NCBI GenBank assembly: GCA_029817715.1
Contig: JARUPY010000406.1
Location: 310,001-374,000, forward strand
Length of the DNA: 64,000 bases
Source of the DNA: Melastoma dodecandrum
Lineage: Eukaryota > Streptophyta > Magnoliopsida > Myrtales > Melastomataceae
Direction of reading: 5' to 3'
In this document: positions 21,301 to 30,625 of the stretch, in pieces
Numbering within the stretch: the first letter of the stretch is position 1
How the letters are laid out: each line of letters begins with the position of its first letter
Program-made: the position numbers and the translations under genes
The notes under the pieces: generated by a model
What the model was told of the DNA's origin: nothing
Database searches by the model: none
The model's input: only the letters and a program-made list of their open reading frames with translations

Positions 21301-23317
21301 TCCTCCTCAATTTCCTCACTCTCTTCTAACAGAACAGTCATGATCATCTGCATTGACGAGATAACACTCTCTGGAAGATTTTCACTGTCAATTCCACTAC
21401 TAGTGAGTTCAAATTCAATTATGAATAAATAATAGAATAAGGACACCAAACTGCATGGAAGATCAACGTTGCCTTTCTGCTAATACAGATGGGAACAGTT
21501 TTCAATCCAGAACTCAAAACTAAGCAGGCTCGTCCCAGTGTGAGTTTAATCCCCTCATTATGATTCGCATGATAGCTAGAAGTTCGGTAACATTTCTCAT
21601 TAGAAAGTATAATTCTATAATCAGAAAAATAAAGAAAGAGCCTGAACAAGTGCCATTTCTGTATAGAAAGATCCAGACCCAGTCTAAATGCCCGTATGCC
21701 CATCTTTCCCTAATCTAAACCAGGATTTCTGCATCTCTCATAATGGAAATGACCATGCCAAAATTAAAATTCAAATATCCCAAATTACAGATAGTTCCTT
21801 CAACTTCAACACGCTGATGGTTGTACAAAATTTTATCCGGACCTCATGGTTGAATTAAAATAAAGTCCTCTAGGTTACAATGACTGATATAGAAGCAGCC
21901 ATCAGGCACTAAAAAGGCATTCCATGACAGACATCATAGAACAATTATAAAAATCTTTTCTCTTTTGAATGAGCAGCAGATGAGGAAAAATTATTCATGG
22001 TACTGACCTGGAAACATCAAGAAATGTGCTGAACATCTCATGCACAAGATCATCACACTCAAGGTCCAACATCACCACACAAGACCTATATCTGGCAAGG
22101 GTCTCCAAGATGACAACTCTTCTTCCAAACGAGGGACCACTGGCATCCTTCAATCCACTAAAAGTACCAACAATCAATTCAAAAGCATCCTGAAAAATGC
22201 ACCAAAAAACAGTAAAATAAATTAATGAAGGAAAAACGAATGCAAAAGCTTACTTCAACAGTAAGTCAGAAAGGAAGAAACCTTCAGAATATCATCGGTA
22301 TATGGAGCTTCAGGAGCAGTGATCCGTGTTATCTCACATAGACATGCCGCAACTAGGAGTTTGACATCTTTATCCAGGTGTTTTAGTAATCCAGGCTTCA
22401 CTATAGCGTCAAGAAATGGCTGTATTGTCTCCAAAGTTGAAGCAGATGGGGACTGATCCAACTCAGCCAGACATGTTGCGGCTTGCTAAAATCCAATCAA
22501 CAAAGCGAGTCAAATTAACTTGAAAATGCTTAATCAGTAGCTGACTTCATTATAACAACTAATCCCTATAGTAACAGTCATAGCTAATCACTAAAGCAAA
22601 GCAAGCAGCATCTCCACCACACATAGATGCAGTTCACTTCGGCTCCAACATCACAACTGAGCAAATCGTTACAACATATTCTGCTAGCTTCTTAGTGCTT
22701 AAAATGATATCACATGTCAACGTTACACTCATGTGACAAATCACGCACCACACAAGGAAGGGGAGCCAGCCAAGCAGGCCAAAACATCCCGAACCTCATA
22801 TACAATCGGAATGCCAACATACAAGAAACAGAAAATCAATAATCTGAACCAGCTCTCTGCAACTGACCGTGACGCCTTCCCTCCTAGACACCATTATCTT
22901 TAAAACCCAAAAGTAAATGAACTCAGAATTCGAACACCATGCCCTAAAGGATAACAAAACCGCCAGGCAGAGAATTATATACCTAAAAAAATAAATACAT
23001 AAATAAATAAAAGAGAGAGAGAGACTTTCATAAATAACAAGATCCAACGGGTTCCTCAAAAAGACCCAAATCCTCAAAAAACGTCACGTTCCACCCAATC
23101 CCTCAAAAGCCTCCTTAATTCAGCCAACAACACACGAAACTCCCCCCAACACGGGATTCATCTCCAGCGACTATTTTTTTTTTAAGTGAATCCTCCTTAA
23201 AAGAAGCATGGAGGAAGGGAGAACCTTGAGGAGCTTGACGAGGGAGTCCTTCGAGGAAGGAAGGGACTCGAGCTTGAACCCCAGCTCCTTCAGCAGCGTC
23301 TCCGCCTTCACCCCCAT
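12310..23317 (-). CDS. PDS5: PDS5 sister-chromatid cohesion cofactor, about 32 exons
   Basis: It encodes a HEAT-repeat cohesin regulator of the PDS5A/B type, acting on chromatin in the nucleus. The start at 23317 gives MGVKAETLLKELGFK. Recognisable blocks are QPFLDAIVKPGLLKHLDKDVK, FSGLKDASGPSFGRR, LLDYDENVRKQVVQVLCD and LHGEVSEDIKS. A C-terminal Tudor domain (IGCRIKVWWP, FYEGTVKSYD, VLYDDGDVEILNL) and a long Lys/Ser/Glu-rich tail follow, with the stop at 12310. Exons by GT-AG reading: 23317-23225, 22485-22282, 22189-22008, about 21404-21258, 21138-20917, 20653-20437, 20347-20202, 20128-19986, 19888-19739, 19654-19339, 19206-19024, 18864-18710, 18607-18481, 18393-18241, 18168-18115, 17704-17568, 17424-17307, 17183-17049, 16940-16744, 16573-16417, 16255-16112, 15729-15649, 15518-about 15150, 15083-14926, 14851-14747, 14405-14326, 13782-13731, 13504-13418, 13326-13288, 13170-13108, 13029-12878, 12800-12310. 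That sums to roughly 1,680 residues, near the family's usual length. No break was seen. Confidence 0.92.
13855..14205. mobile_element. foldback (TIR) element in a PDS5 intron, related to the element at 28570-34843
   Basis: The right end (14125-14205) reads TTCGAAATTTTAAAAC, then CCAACGTTAATGGGGAACAAA, which matches the right terminal repeat of the element ending at 34843. The left side (13870-13945) is its degenerate reverse complement, including AAATCGTTGTT against AACAACGATTT at 14110. The centre holds two copies of an about 50-bp unit with CCTTCCAACTAGGGCTT (13985-14085). No clear target duplication was found. Confidence 0.65.
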
Positions 23318-24188
23318 CTCCCCTCCGCCCCACAGCTCGACCTCCAAGACCCAACCAACCGGGGCAACGGGACAAACCCCAAAAAAGTATATCCAACCTA
23401 GGGCTCAAGCTTCAGCCTTCGTGTCCCCCCCTCCTCTCACTGCTTCACGCTTTTATGGACGAAATTTCCCTCCTTTCAACTTCTCCCTCCCAGGGTCTTT
23501 CCTTTCTGGGCGCCTGAGTGGGAGGACGAAACTTGAAAGTCGAAAGTCCTAAGCTTGTTTTAGGACAAGGGTACGAAAATCTGCTCTCGGATGAGGCAAG
23601 TTAAAAGCCAACTGGTGTTTCAGTTCAGTTCCAGCAATTCCGACAGGACTCCAGTTCTCGGCCCAGTCCGATACCATTTTGTCGGAAACCCTCTGGATGG
23701 GAATGGGCCTGGCCCATTTTTTGGGCCCAATAATCCCTAGGAGGATACCAATACTACGAAATAATTGGAGTAAGATATACACTTTTAAAATTTCGAAAAT
23801 AAGCATCCAAAATCGACTTATAAATTTTAATTTTGCTCGAGAAAAAAATCGGTTAAAGTTAGACTCAATTTCCAAAAATAAAAAACAAAAATAAAATTCG
23901 ACTTCCTTATTTCGGGACCTTAAACTACTTGTCATATTTCATAAATTTTTTTTTCTTCGCAAATTCTTTTTTTCTCGTGGAACAAAGCCTAGGGGGAACT
24001 CATTTTATCGTAAGTTGGTTATTAAAGAGGCAATGCCTTAATTTCACGGACCAAAAGAAGATGGAGTGGAAAGACAAGTACAAGGTCGCATCTTTCTCTT
24101 CATTCTAACATTGTTTTGCTCATCCTAACGCCTATTAAGGGGTCAGCGCGATCGATGTTCTCAACGGGACACGTTATTTGTTCGTGTT
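23318..24188. other. intergenic region between PDS5 and NF-YB
   Basis: It holds the PDS5 promoter and 5' UTR and the 3' side of the NF-YB gene. 23750-23960 is AT-rich. No ORF with family resemblance. Confidence 0.5.
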
Positions 24189-25091
24189 TCACTCGAGCCG
24201 GCCTTGATGGGTCTCCCCGTTAGTGGTTGGATCATGCGGCGTGCCATTGTGGTTGATCCCATCCCTATAGTAACCCCCTGCCACGCTGTATGTGGCTGAG
24301 GCCCCATAGTAGCCATGCTGGTGGTACATCTGGTGAAATCCCAGGACCCCGAGGCTAGGATAGTCCGATGCAGCTGGCGGCGGAGTCGTCCTTTTCATCA
24401 GCGGCTCTCCCCTGAGAGATCCTCTGTCCCCCTCGAGTTCACGGTAACGGTGGAGGTACACCGTTAGGGGATCGATGTAGTCGTCAAACCCGAGCTTACT
24501 CATGGCCCAGAGGATGTCCTCAGCGGTAATGGTCTTTCGCTGCTCGCGCTGGCACCGCTCGTTGGCCTCCCCGGTGATGAAGCTGATGTACTCGGAGACG
24601 CACTCCTGGATCGTCTCCTTGGCATCATCGGAGATCTTGGCGTGGGGAGGGAGGACCTTGCGCATGATCCTGATGACGTTGGCGATGGGCATGAACCGGT
24701 CCTGCTCCCTCACGGCACAATCGTTAGAGCTCTCATCTGAACCGGGGTTGCCGGCTGTTGCCGCATGGTTAGTTTCCGAAATCGCCAAGTTGATCTCAGA
24801 CCCTAAATCACATTTAAAAAAAGAAAAAAGAAAAAAGGAAAACCTCTAATTCATTTATCTCCAAAACCCTAAGCAAAAGAAGAGCAAGGAACCCAAGTAC
24901 CGAAATAAATAAGTATGCATGCCATTGGGTGCATGCATGAGATGAAAGAACTCATTTGACAGTTTGCAACTCCAAAATGCAGAGATACCGAAGCAAGAAC
25001 ACACCGTAGAAAGGAAGAAAAACAGTAACAGGGGGAGAATGTCAAGCAGTGGGAGGAGGTGGTTAAATACCTGAAACCCTGTGATAGCCAT
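24189..25091 (-). CDS. L1L: LEC1/LEC1-LIKE type NF-YB transcription factor
   Basis: It encodes the histone-fold B subunit of the CCAAT-binding NF-Y complex; the LEC1 class controls embryo maturation. The B domain runs from [16 protein letters not shown] through [18 protein letters not shown] to [11 protein letters not shown]. The diagnostic LEC1-class aspartate is present in KISDDAKET, where other NF-YBs have lysine, so this belongs to the LEC1/L1L subclass. The C-terminal tail is Tyr/Gly/His-rich ([11 protein letters not shown]). Start choice: exon 2 has no upstream ATG, but a short exon at 25071-25091 (MAITGFQ, donor GTATTT) joins in frame to an acceptor at 24795-24796, giving about 208 residues. 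That first exon is inferred and the B domain is certain. LEC1 and L1L cannot be separated here. A CT-rich leader lies just upstream. Confidence 0.9.
24916..24939. promoter_or_regulatory. RY motifs flanking a CCAAT box in NF-YB intron 1
   Basis: Within 24 bp there are three CATGCA/TGCATG (RY) words, at 24916-24921, 24930-24937 and 24934-24939. Between them is CCATTGG (24922-24928), a CCAAT box on the gene's strand. RY words bind LEC2/FUS3/ABI3-type B3 factors, and CCAAT is the site of NF-Y itself. Function is inferred. Confidence 0.5.
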
Positions 25092-25118
25092 GGAAGCCAC
25101 TTGCCATATCCTCTCTTC

Positions 25119-25153
25119 CCAGATCTCTCTCCCTCTCTCTCTCTCTTCCTTTT
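25119..25153. repeat. CT/GA microsatellite in the NF-YB 5' leader
   Basis: A run of (CT)n with few interruptions just upstream of the first ATG; GA on the gene's strand. Such runs are common in plant leaders and can bind GAGA-type factors. Confidence 0.8.
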
Positions 25154-25304
25154 CCAAACCACCAACTCTTTCCCTTTCTTTTAACTCTTTTCGAGTAGTT
25201 GGTGCGTGTGCTTCGCTTATAGTGTTTTGTTGTTGTCCAATGCATGGCCTGTCGCCAATGTGCAGCCTGAAATCCCTCCCGGCGGCTTGTGACATGGCGG
25301 ACGA

Positions 25305-25310
25305 CACGTG
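25305..25310. promoter_or_regulatory. G-box / ABRE core upstream of NF-YB
   Basis: CACGTG within GACACGTGGC about 215 bp upstream of the proposed ATG; this is the bZIP/ABRE core. Confidence 0.5.
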
Positions 25311-25999
25311 GCGGCCTCCCCCTGAACCACGAAAATGGAGTGTATGTACGGGTACTTCATGTAACAAACAAAAAATGCGGGCCCCATCTTCTGCCTGTCG
25401 GAATCTAAGGGAGCTTGTCTGTTAGTAGTCTTGTAACCGCATATGATGATGTTTGGAAAGACTCGAGGGATGGGAGCGACACGTCGCTTATCAAAAAGCC
25501 GTCACATCACCGAGGACACGAAACGGGGTTCGTTTTGTAAGAATACGAGGAAACAAATGCAAACCAGAAGCATCCCCTACATTCCCCCCCGCTATCAGAA
25601 CTTACAAAACCTCCGTTGCTACGAATTGGGAAGAAATTCGTGGTGACTGCGGCTGCAGGTATCAGGTATTGTTCGCGTAGAAAACGGATCACGTCGGAAA
25701 TATTTGGCAATAAGACTCACAGGGATTTATAGATGTGGTCGCCAATAAGTAATTGAAGAGATTGATTGAATGCAAACAGTTTTTACACGAAGTAAAGAAA
25801 GCTTACAGCCATAAAAGTAAAAATAAGGATGGTGGTAAGATTGTAAACTAGCTACAGTGCTCCGTAGACTTGACGGCAGAGCGCTGTAGACTTGTGCTCC
25901 TCGGGCAGCAGGACTTAGCTGCTGAACTCGATGGACTGGATGAGGTCAGGTGCTGAGGCGGACGTGGACACCAAGGCTGCGGTGGCTGACCCTAGCGGA

Positions 26000-26275
26000 G
26001 GCGTCGAAGGCGGAGATGTGTACCGAGACTACGGTGGCTCGTCCTGGAGTTGGAGTCGAAGGCGGAGATGCGTACCGGGACTACGGTGACTCGTCCTAGC
26101 GTTGGAGTCGAAGGCGGAGATGCGTACCGGGACTACGGTGGCTCATCCTGGCGTTGGAGTCGAAGGCGGAGGGCTGTTACCAGAGCTACAGTTGCTCACT
26201 CTGGTGGTGGAAGTGAAGGCGGGGATTTGTTGCCGGAGCTACAGTTGCTCACTCTGACGGTGGAAGGAAGACCAA
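26000..26275. repeat. 52-bp tandem repeats in the solo LTR
   Basis: About five units containing GTCGAAGGCGGAGATGCGTA and CTACGGTGGCTC follow one another with a spacing near 52 bp. The first four are close copies and the last is more diverged. Confidence 0.85.
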
Positions 26276-26609
26276 TGAAACTTTAAGAGTTTCGCCCAGG
26301 TCGGGGAATCCTAACAACTAACAACTAAGGGGTGACGAGCAAGATAAGCTTCTATTGGCTGATTTGTTCGTGATTTTCTCTGAGGGAGATCCTCTCCCTT
26401 TTATACCCGGTCTGTTACGACCTTCCAAAGATTTTCCAGACTCGATTCTCCTCAAGAATCTCGGAGCTAACTGACTTCCACTCGTTTGATCATGGATTGT
26501 AAACTCCTCTGACTTCGGGTTTAATTGGTGGTCTTTTAAGACGTGTGTTGATATAAGCATGGGTAACAAGTCACATTTATCTCGGAGCTGTGGAACCGTT
26601 TTCCTTTGA

Positions 26610-26720
26610 CACGTGTCTTTTGCAGGCGCAAGCCTGTAGACTTCGTATCCTTTGCAGGCGCAAGCCTGTAGACTTTGTGTCTCTTGGAGGCGCAGGCTTG
26701 TAGACTTCCTTTGATTACAA
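26610..26720. repeat. short tandem repeats (about 36 bp) in the solo LTR
   Basis: Three units of GCAGGCGCAAGCCTGTAGAC or close variants, each with a small internal palindrome (CAGGC...GCCTG). Confidence 0.8.
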
Positions 26721-26895
26721 GGTTATTACCCCGCCTCTTTAGACTTCTTTTGTTACATAGTCCATGTAGACTGCGGGCGCAGGCTTGGTATATTTACCTT
26801 AGCTATAGGCCTCAATGGGCCTTTACGAGCTTGTTAGAAATAGGCCCAAGATTGGCCCAAGATTACCAGCACGTCAATCGCATGTCAACAGGTAT

Positions 26896-28559
26896 CTGAT
26901 TCGGCTCGTTCTGCATAATAACGCCCTCCAACCTAGATGTACATTTTAGTGTCAATTGTACATAATGGTTGGTGTGACCACACCAAATTTTAGTGTGCCC
27001 ACACCCAGGAGGCAGTCGTGAAGAAATGCATAATTTATCTTTTGGAGACTACTTGTGAAGAAATGCGTAATGTATCTAAAACGATTCTAAACACTATCTT
27101 TCTTTTGAGATTTCTTGTTGGAATACTTGATTTTACAGAATCGCGTATTAGTGATCTTCATTACTCCTGAAGAGATATTCGTGCTACATCCCCGACTGCA
27201 ACTTCATAGTGATGGCGAATAATTCCTTAAAGAAAGTGCGCTTACGCTGTGAAGATCTTTGCTAACATTATTTTTCTAGATCACGTCCGCTCTTGTCGTT
27301 CAGATTTGAAGCTTTCCCACCGTTTCGTGAAGAAGTTTCCCAACAAACTTGCCCAAGCTCACCCGGATCCTGGCCGATCTCAAGCTTCTTCACATGGACA
27401 TAGGAAGAACGGCTCTATCCCCTACCTTCATAAGAGAAATCGGTACCAGGCTTTTTCTGGCAATCGTGATGATGGTCGCACGGACGAAAATCCTCTGCGT
27501 GGCAATATTATCCATCGGATTCGTACTGGTATCATTTTCGCTGTCTGTCCAGCCTTGATGCGGCTTGTCAGGAAAACATCGGACCCGAAAGAGGATTCCA
27601 AGGAAACCCATGTGCGCTACGTTCTATGCGGAGTCTCTCCTTTTGGTTAGGCTTGGCATTCTTGTTCGGTGCTTTCATGTTTGGATTCGTTCTCCTATGG
27701 GGGCGCCTGACAACCTATGTCGGGGAGAGGCTCGAGAAAGTAACTTCATGGAATCTGATCCCACTCAACTCCATGCTCATCGACCAGAGGTGCAACGTCC
27801 AGAACATGTTACCGAAATAGATAGCGTTTGCCCACTTGATGTTTTTCGTGATCATCTCCCGGGCAGCCAAGTTCTTCATTGCATTCCTTGTCTTGTTGTG
27901 GTAAAGGACGACGCCGAGAGAGGCATTCGCTCTCAGGGCGCTCGTGAACACTAAAGTGTAAGATAATTTCATCCAAACTAGGATCACCATAATCGAATTT
28001 GGGATACGAAAAGTGCAGAAAACATAATCATGTACCTGACGCTAACATACCTCTATAATACCCGATTATCAAACATTTAACGCAATCTCTATTCCAGAAC
28101 CGTTGCCCGACGAGATCTGCAAAATACAGGACGAAGTCGGTGATCTGAGTCTTCCTCTCCCTGACTTGCCGATGGAGCATTAGGACATGTGGGAGAGGAA
28201 CCTAACATCTGTTAATATATGGTGCGACGGACCCTTCTATCACGGACTTACGTCAACACACGGGCCTAAACCATAAGCTGTCCAAACCACATTAATAAAA
28301 CCGAGATACGCAAAAGCGCCACCAAAATGATCACTTTAACATTAATGGGCTACCATAGTCTAACACAGCATGTTTTACGAAAACGTAAATCAGTAATTAA
28401 TTTAAGCCCAATAGAAATTTTATAAAACAATATAAAATAATAAAAATAAAAAATAAAATTTCGTCCCCAGCATCTTTCAAGAGCACAGGCTTCTTGTGGT
28501 TGAAAAAATTTCAAGATGATGATTTTGTTTGCGGTCGTGATGACAATGTCGGTTCCTCT
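26896..28559. other. intergenic region with unrecognised ORFs
   Basis: Several overlapping ORFs of 60-133 codons occur on both strands at 27249-27990, some hydrophobic (plus 27349-27558 and 27626-27820; minus 27715-27990). None shows a domain I recognise, and no single strand gives a continuous gene. The segment is less AT-rich than its surroundings, so it may be an old gene relic. Confidence 0.4.
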
Positions 28560-28654
28560 CATGATCAAGGAGTTTTGTTCCTATATAATGTTAGTCCCTA
28601 AATTATTTCCCCAAATAAGGTCTCAACTTTCGAAATTCGGCAACTAATGCAGCG

Positions 28655-28900
28655 AAATCGGCCTTACAAAGGCCGACTTCGGTTGTGAAGGAAGTCGGCC
28701 TTTGTAAGGCCGAATTCATCCCAGTCAAAACGAAATCGACCTTATAAAGGCCGACTTCATGCCATCTGTCCCTCCCGCATGAAGTCGGCCTTGACTTAAC
28801 AGAAAAAGCGCCAACTTCAATAAAGTCGGCCTTACAAAAGTCGTCTTCTTAACACTTAAAAAAAAATTCACCAAATTCGACTTTACAAAGGTCGACTTTC
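28655..28900. repeat. clustered AAGTCGGCC...GGCCGACTT palindromes
   Basis: At least six direct or inverted copies of a word close to AAGTCGGCCTTTGTAAGGCC, several pairing with each other as hairpins. A smaller set recurs at 34645-34760 at the other end of the element. Confidence 0.8.
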
Positions 28901-29051
28901 TTTTGCTCCCCCTTCCTTCTCCTCCTTCTCGACTCCCTCTCTTTCCTCCTCCCCTCCTATTACTTTTCTTTTTTTTTTTAATTCTGTCCCATTCCCTCTG
29001 CCCCCTCCTCTCTCTCCTTACTTTTTTCTTTTTTAAAAAAATCGCGTCGCC

Positions 29052-29517
29052 TGTTACATGCCTGAGGGCATGGGACGGTGAAGGCCGGCTCGTGGAAGGC
29101 TCCATAAGCAAACGTTCGTGAGGGAGGAACGAACAAACATGACTGGTCATGAAAGGGTGTGTCCAAGAGGGGGTACGGCTGTCTGAAGGATCATGTCTAG
29201 TGGGAAGAGGGACCCCTTTCCGAAAAGGGGGGATCCCAAGGGGTGACTAAGGGGCAGTTGCATTGGGCACCCCCTGAAGTCATATGGCCCTTCGTGAAAT
29301 GTTGTAATGTTTTGTATAAAGCCACGACCCCCTATAAGAGGGTTTGTAAAGGGGCGTAGGCTCGTAACTTGTATTCGGGGATTCTTTGTGAAATACCAAG
29401 GGTGTCCATCACCCAAAACACTTGTAAGCTTCTGTTGTGCATAGGCTGGTCGTACTCGAGGGCGAGGCACGACGCCCACAGGGTGATTTACTTGATAGCG
29501 GAAATTACCCATGTGAC
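29052..29517 (+). repeat. 5' LTR of the chromovirus
   Basis: 466 bp, TGTTACATG...TGTGACA, matching 34006-34472. A GTATAAAGCC TATA-like word lies at about 29316. Confidence 0.92.
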
Positions 29518-29519
29518 AG

Positions 29520-29537
29520 TTGGCATTCGAGCCAGGT
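29520..29537 (+). other. primer binding site of the chromovirus
   Basis: TGGCATTCGAGCCAGGTT, two bases after the LTR. It matches the usual initiator-Met tRNA site except at three positions inside the first nine bases. Confidence 0.7.
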
Positions 29538-30560
29538 TTCATGTGGGCGATGGCATTGCCGATCACAGCAAGATTTGGTCGCTTGGAGAGGCTTGTGGGT
29601 GATCCCCCGTCCGAGGATCTCGTTCCGATATTCAACATGTTGGAGGAACTTCGGGCAGGGATGGCTCATCTAGAATCCTCTCTTGTTTCGTTGAATGGTG
29701 CGGTCGATAAAGTGTGCAGTCAACTAGGCGATATCGAGGGCGAGTTGGTTGTCCTTAAGAGGGCGATCGCTGCTCCGGTGGTTGGTGGTGATTCGCGTTC
29801 CAAGGTTAGGGTTCCTGAACCCCAGTTCTTTGATGGTTGTCGTGATGCAAAGGTATTGCGGAATTTCTTGTGGGACATTGAGCAATACTTTCTCGCGGCA
29901 AGAGTGCCCGAGAACGAGAAAGTATCCATTACGGCGATGTACCTTTCGGGTAATGCGAAAACTTGGTGGCGGACCAGAGTAAAGGAGGACCTCAATGTGG
30001 GGCATCCTCAGATTGATACGTGGGAGTCCCTTAAGAAGGAATTGACGGATCAGTTCTTACCATGCAATACGAGTTGGGTTGCGAGGGAGGCTTTGAAGCG
30101 CCTCAAACATGTTGGTACGGTGAGGGATTATGTGAAATAGTTTACCTCTTTGATGTTGGATATCACGGATGTGTCAGATGCAGATAAGCTTTTCAATTTC
30201 ATGTATGGGCTACAACCGTGGGCTCAAGTTGCGTTAAGATGGCAGGGAATGAAGGATCTCCCTACCGCCATTGTGACTGTCGATGCCCTTATAGATTTTC
30301 GTTGGGCAGGTGCAAATGACCCTACGAAGGATGAACGGGGCCATAAAGGAAAGGCCGGTGCCCAAAGAACTCTGAAAGGTGAAAAGAAATGGCAGATGAA
30401 GTTGAAATGAAACGGTACCCGTGGCTTGTCGCAAGTGCAATCGAGCAATGTAAGTAACGATACTCGGAAGGCTCCGAAAACGTTTTCTGGTTGTTTCATT
30501 TGTGAAGGACCTCATAGGGCGAGGGACTGTCCGCGGAAAGGACCTCATACACGACCCCGA
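29520..30560 (+). pseudogene. chromovirus gag with zinc knuckle
   Basis: One frame carries the capsid region (PQFFDGCRDAKVLRNFLWDIEQY, AMYLSGNAKTWW, LKKELTDQFLP, ALKRLKHVGTVRDYV) and, beyond two stops, a CX2CX3HX4C knuckle (CFICEGPHRARDC, about 30501-30539). In-frame stops are TAG at 30138 and TGA at 30408. The true start is probably just after the primer site near 29550 (ATG in VSCGRW/MWAMALP surroundings is uncertain). Capsid and nucleocapsid can no longer be made as one protein. Confidence 0.8.
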
Positions 30561-30625
30561 CCCGTGTAACCCCACTCCAACTTCTGAACGCCTTGAGAAT
30601 GAGAAAGGAAAGCGTAAGTAAAGGG

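Larger units (their letters stand above)
25670..26890 (-). mobile_element. solo LTR of a Tat-type element, with GGTAT target duplication
   Basis: The left edge TGTTCGCG and right edge TGTCAACA equal those of the LTR at 8314-9285, and the first about 150 bp are similar (GGATCACG, GGAAATATTTGGCAAT, GTGGTCGCCA, CTTACAGCC). The five bases before (25665-25669, GGTAT) are repeated exactly after (26891-26895). No internal region remains, so this is the product of LTR-LTR recombination. It is about 250 bp longer than the other LTR because of internal repeats. A TATA-like TTTTATACC occurs near 26398. Confidence 0.9.

Noticed and set aside
26000..26275. CRISPR-like array
   Set aside because: Units are contiguous tandem repeats without spacers, inside a plant LTR.
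27249..27990. DUF599-type membrane protein
   Set aside because: Considered because of the hydrophobic segments, but no conserved block could be matched on either strand.
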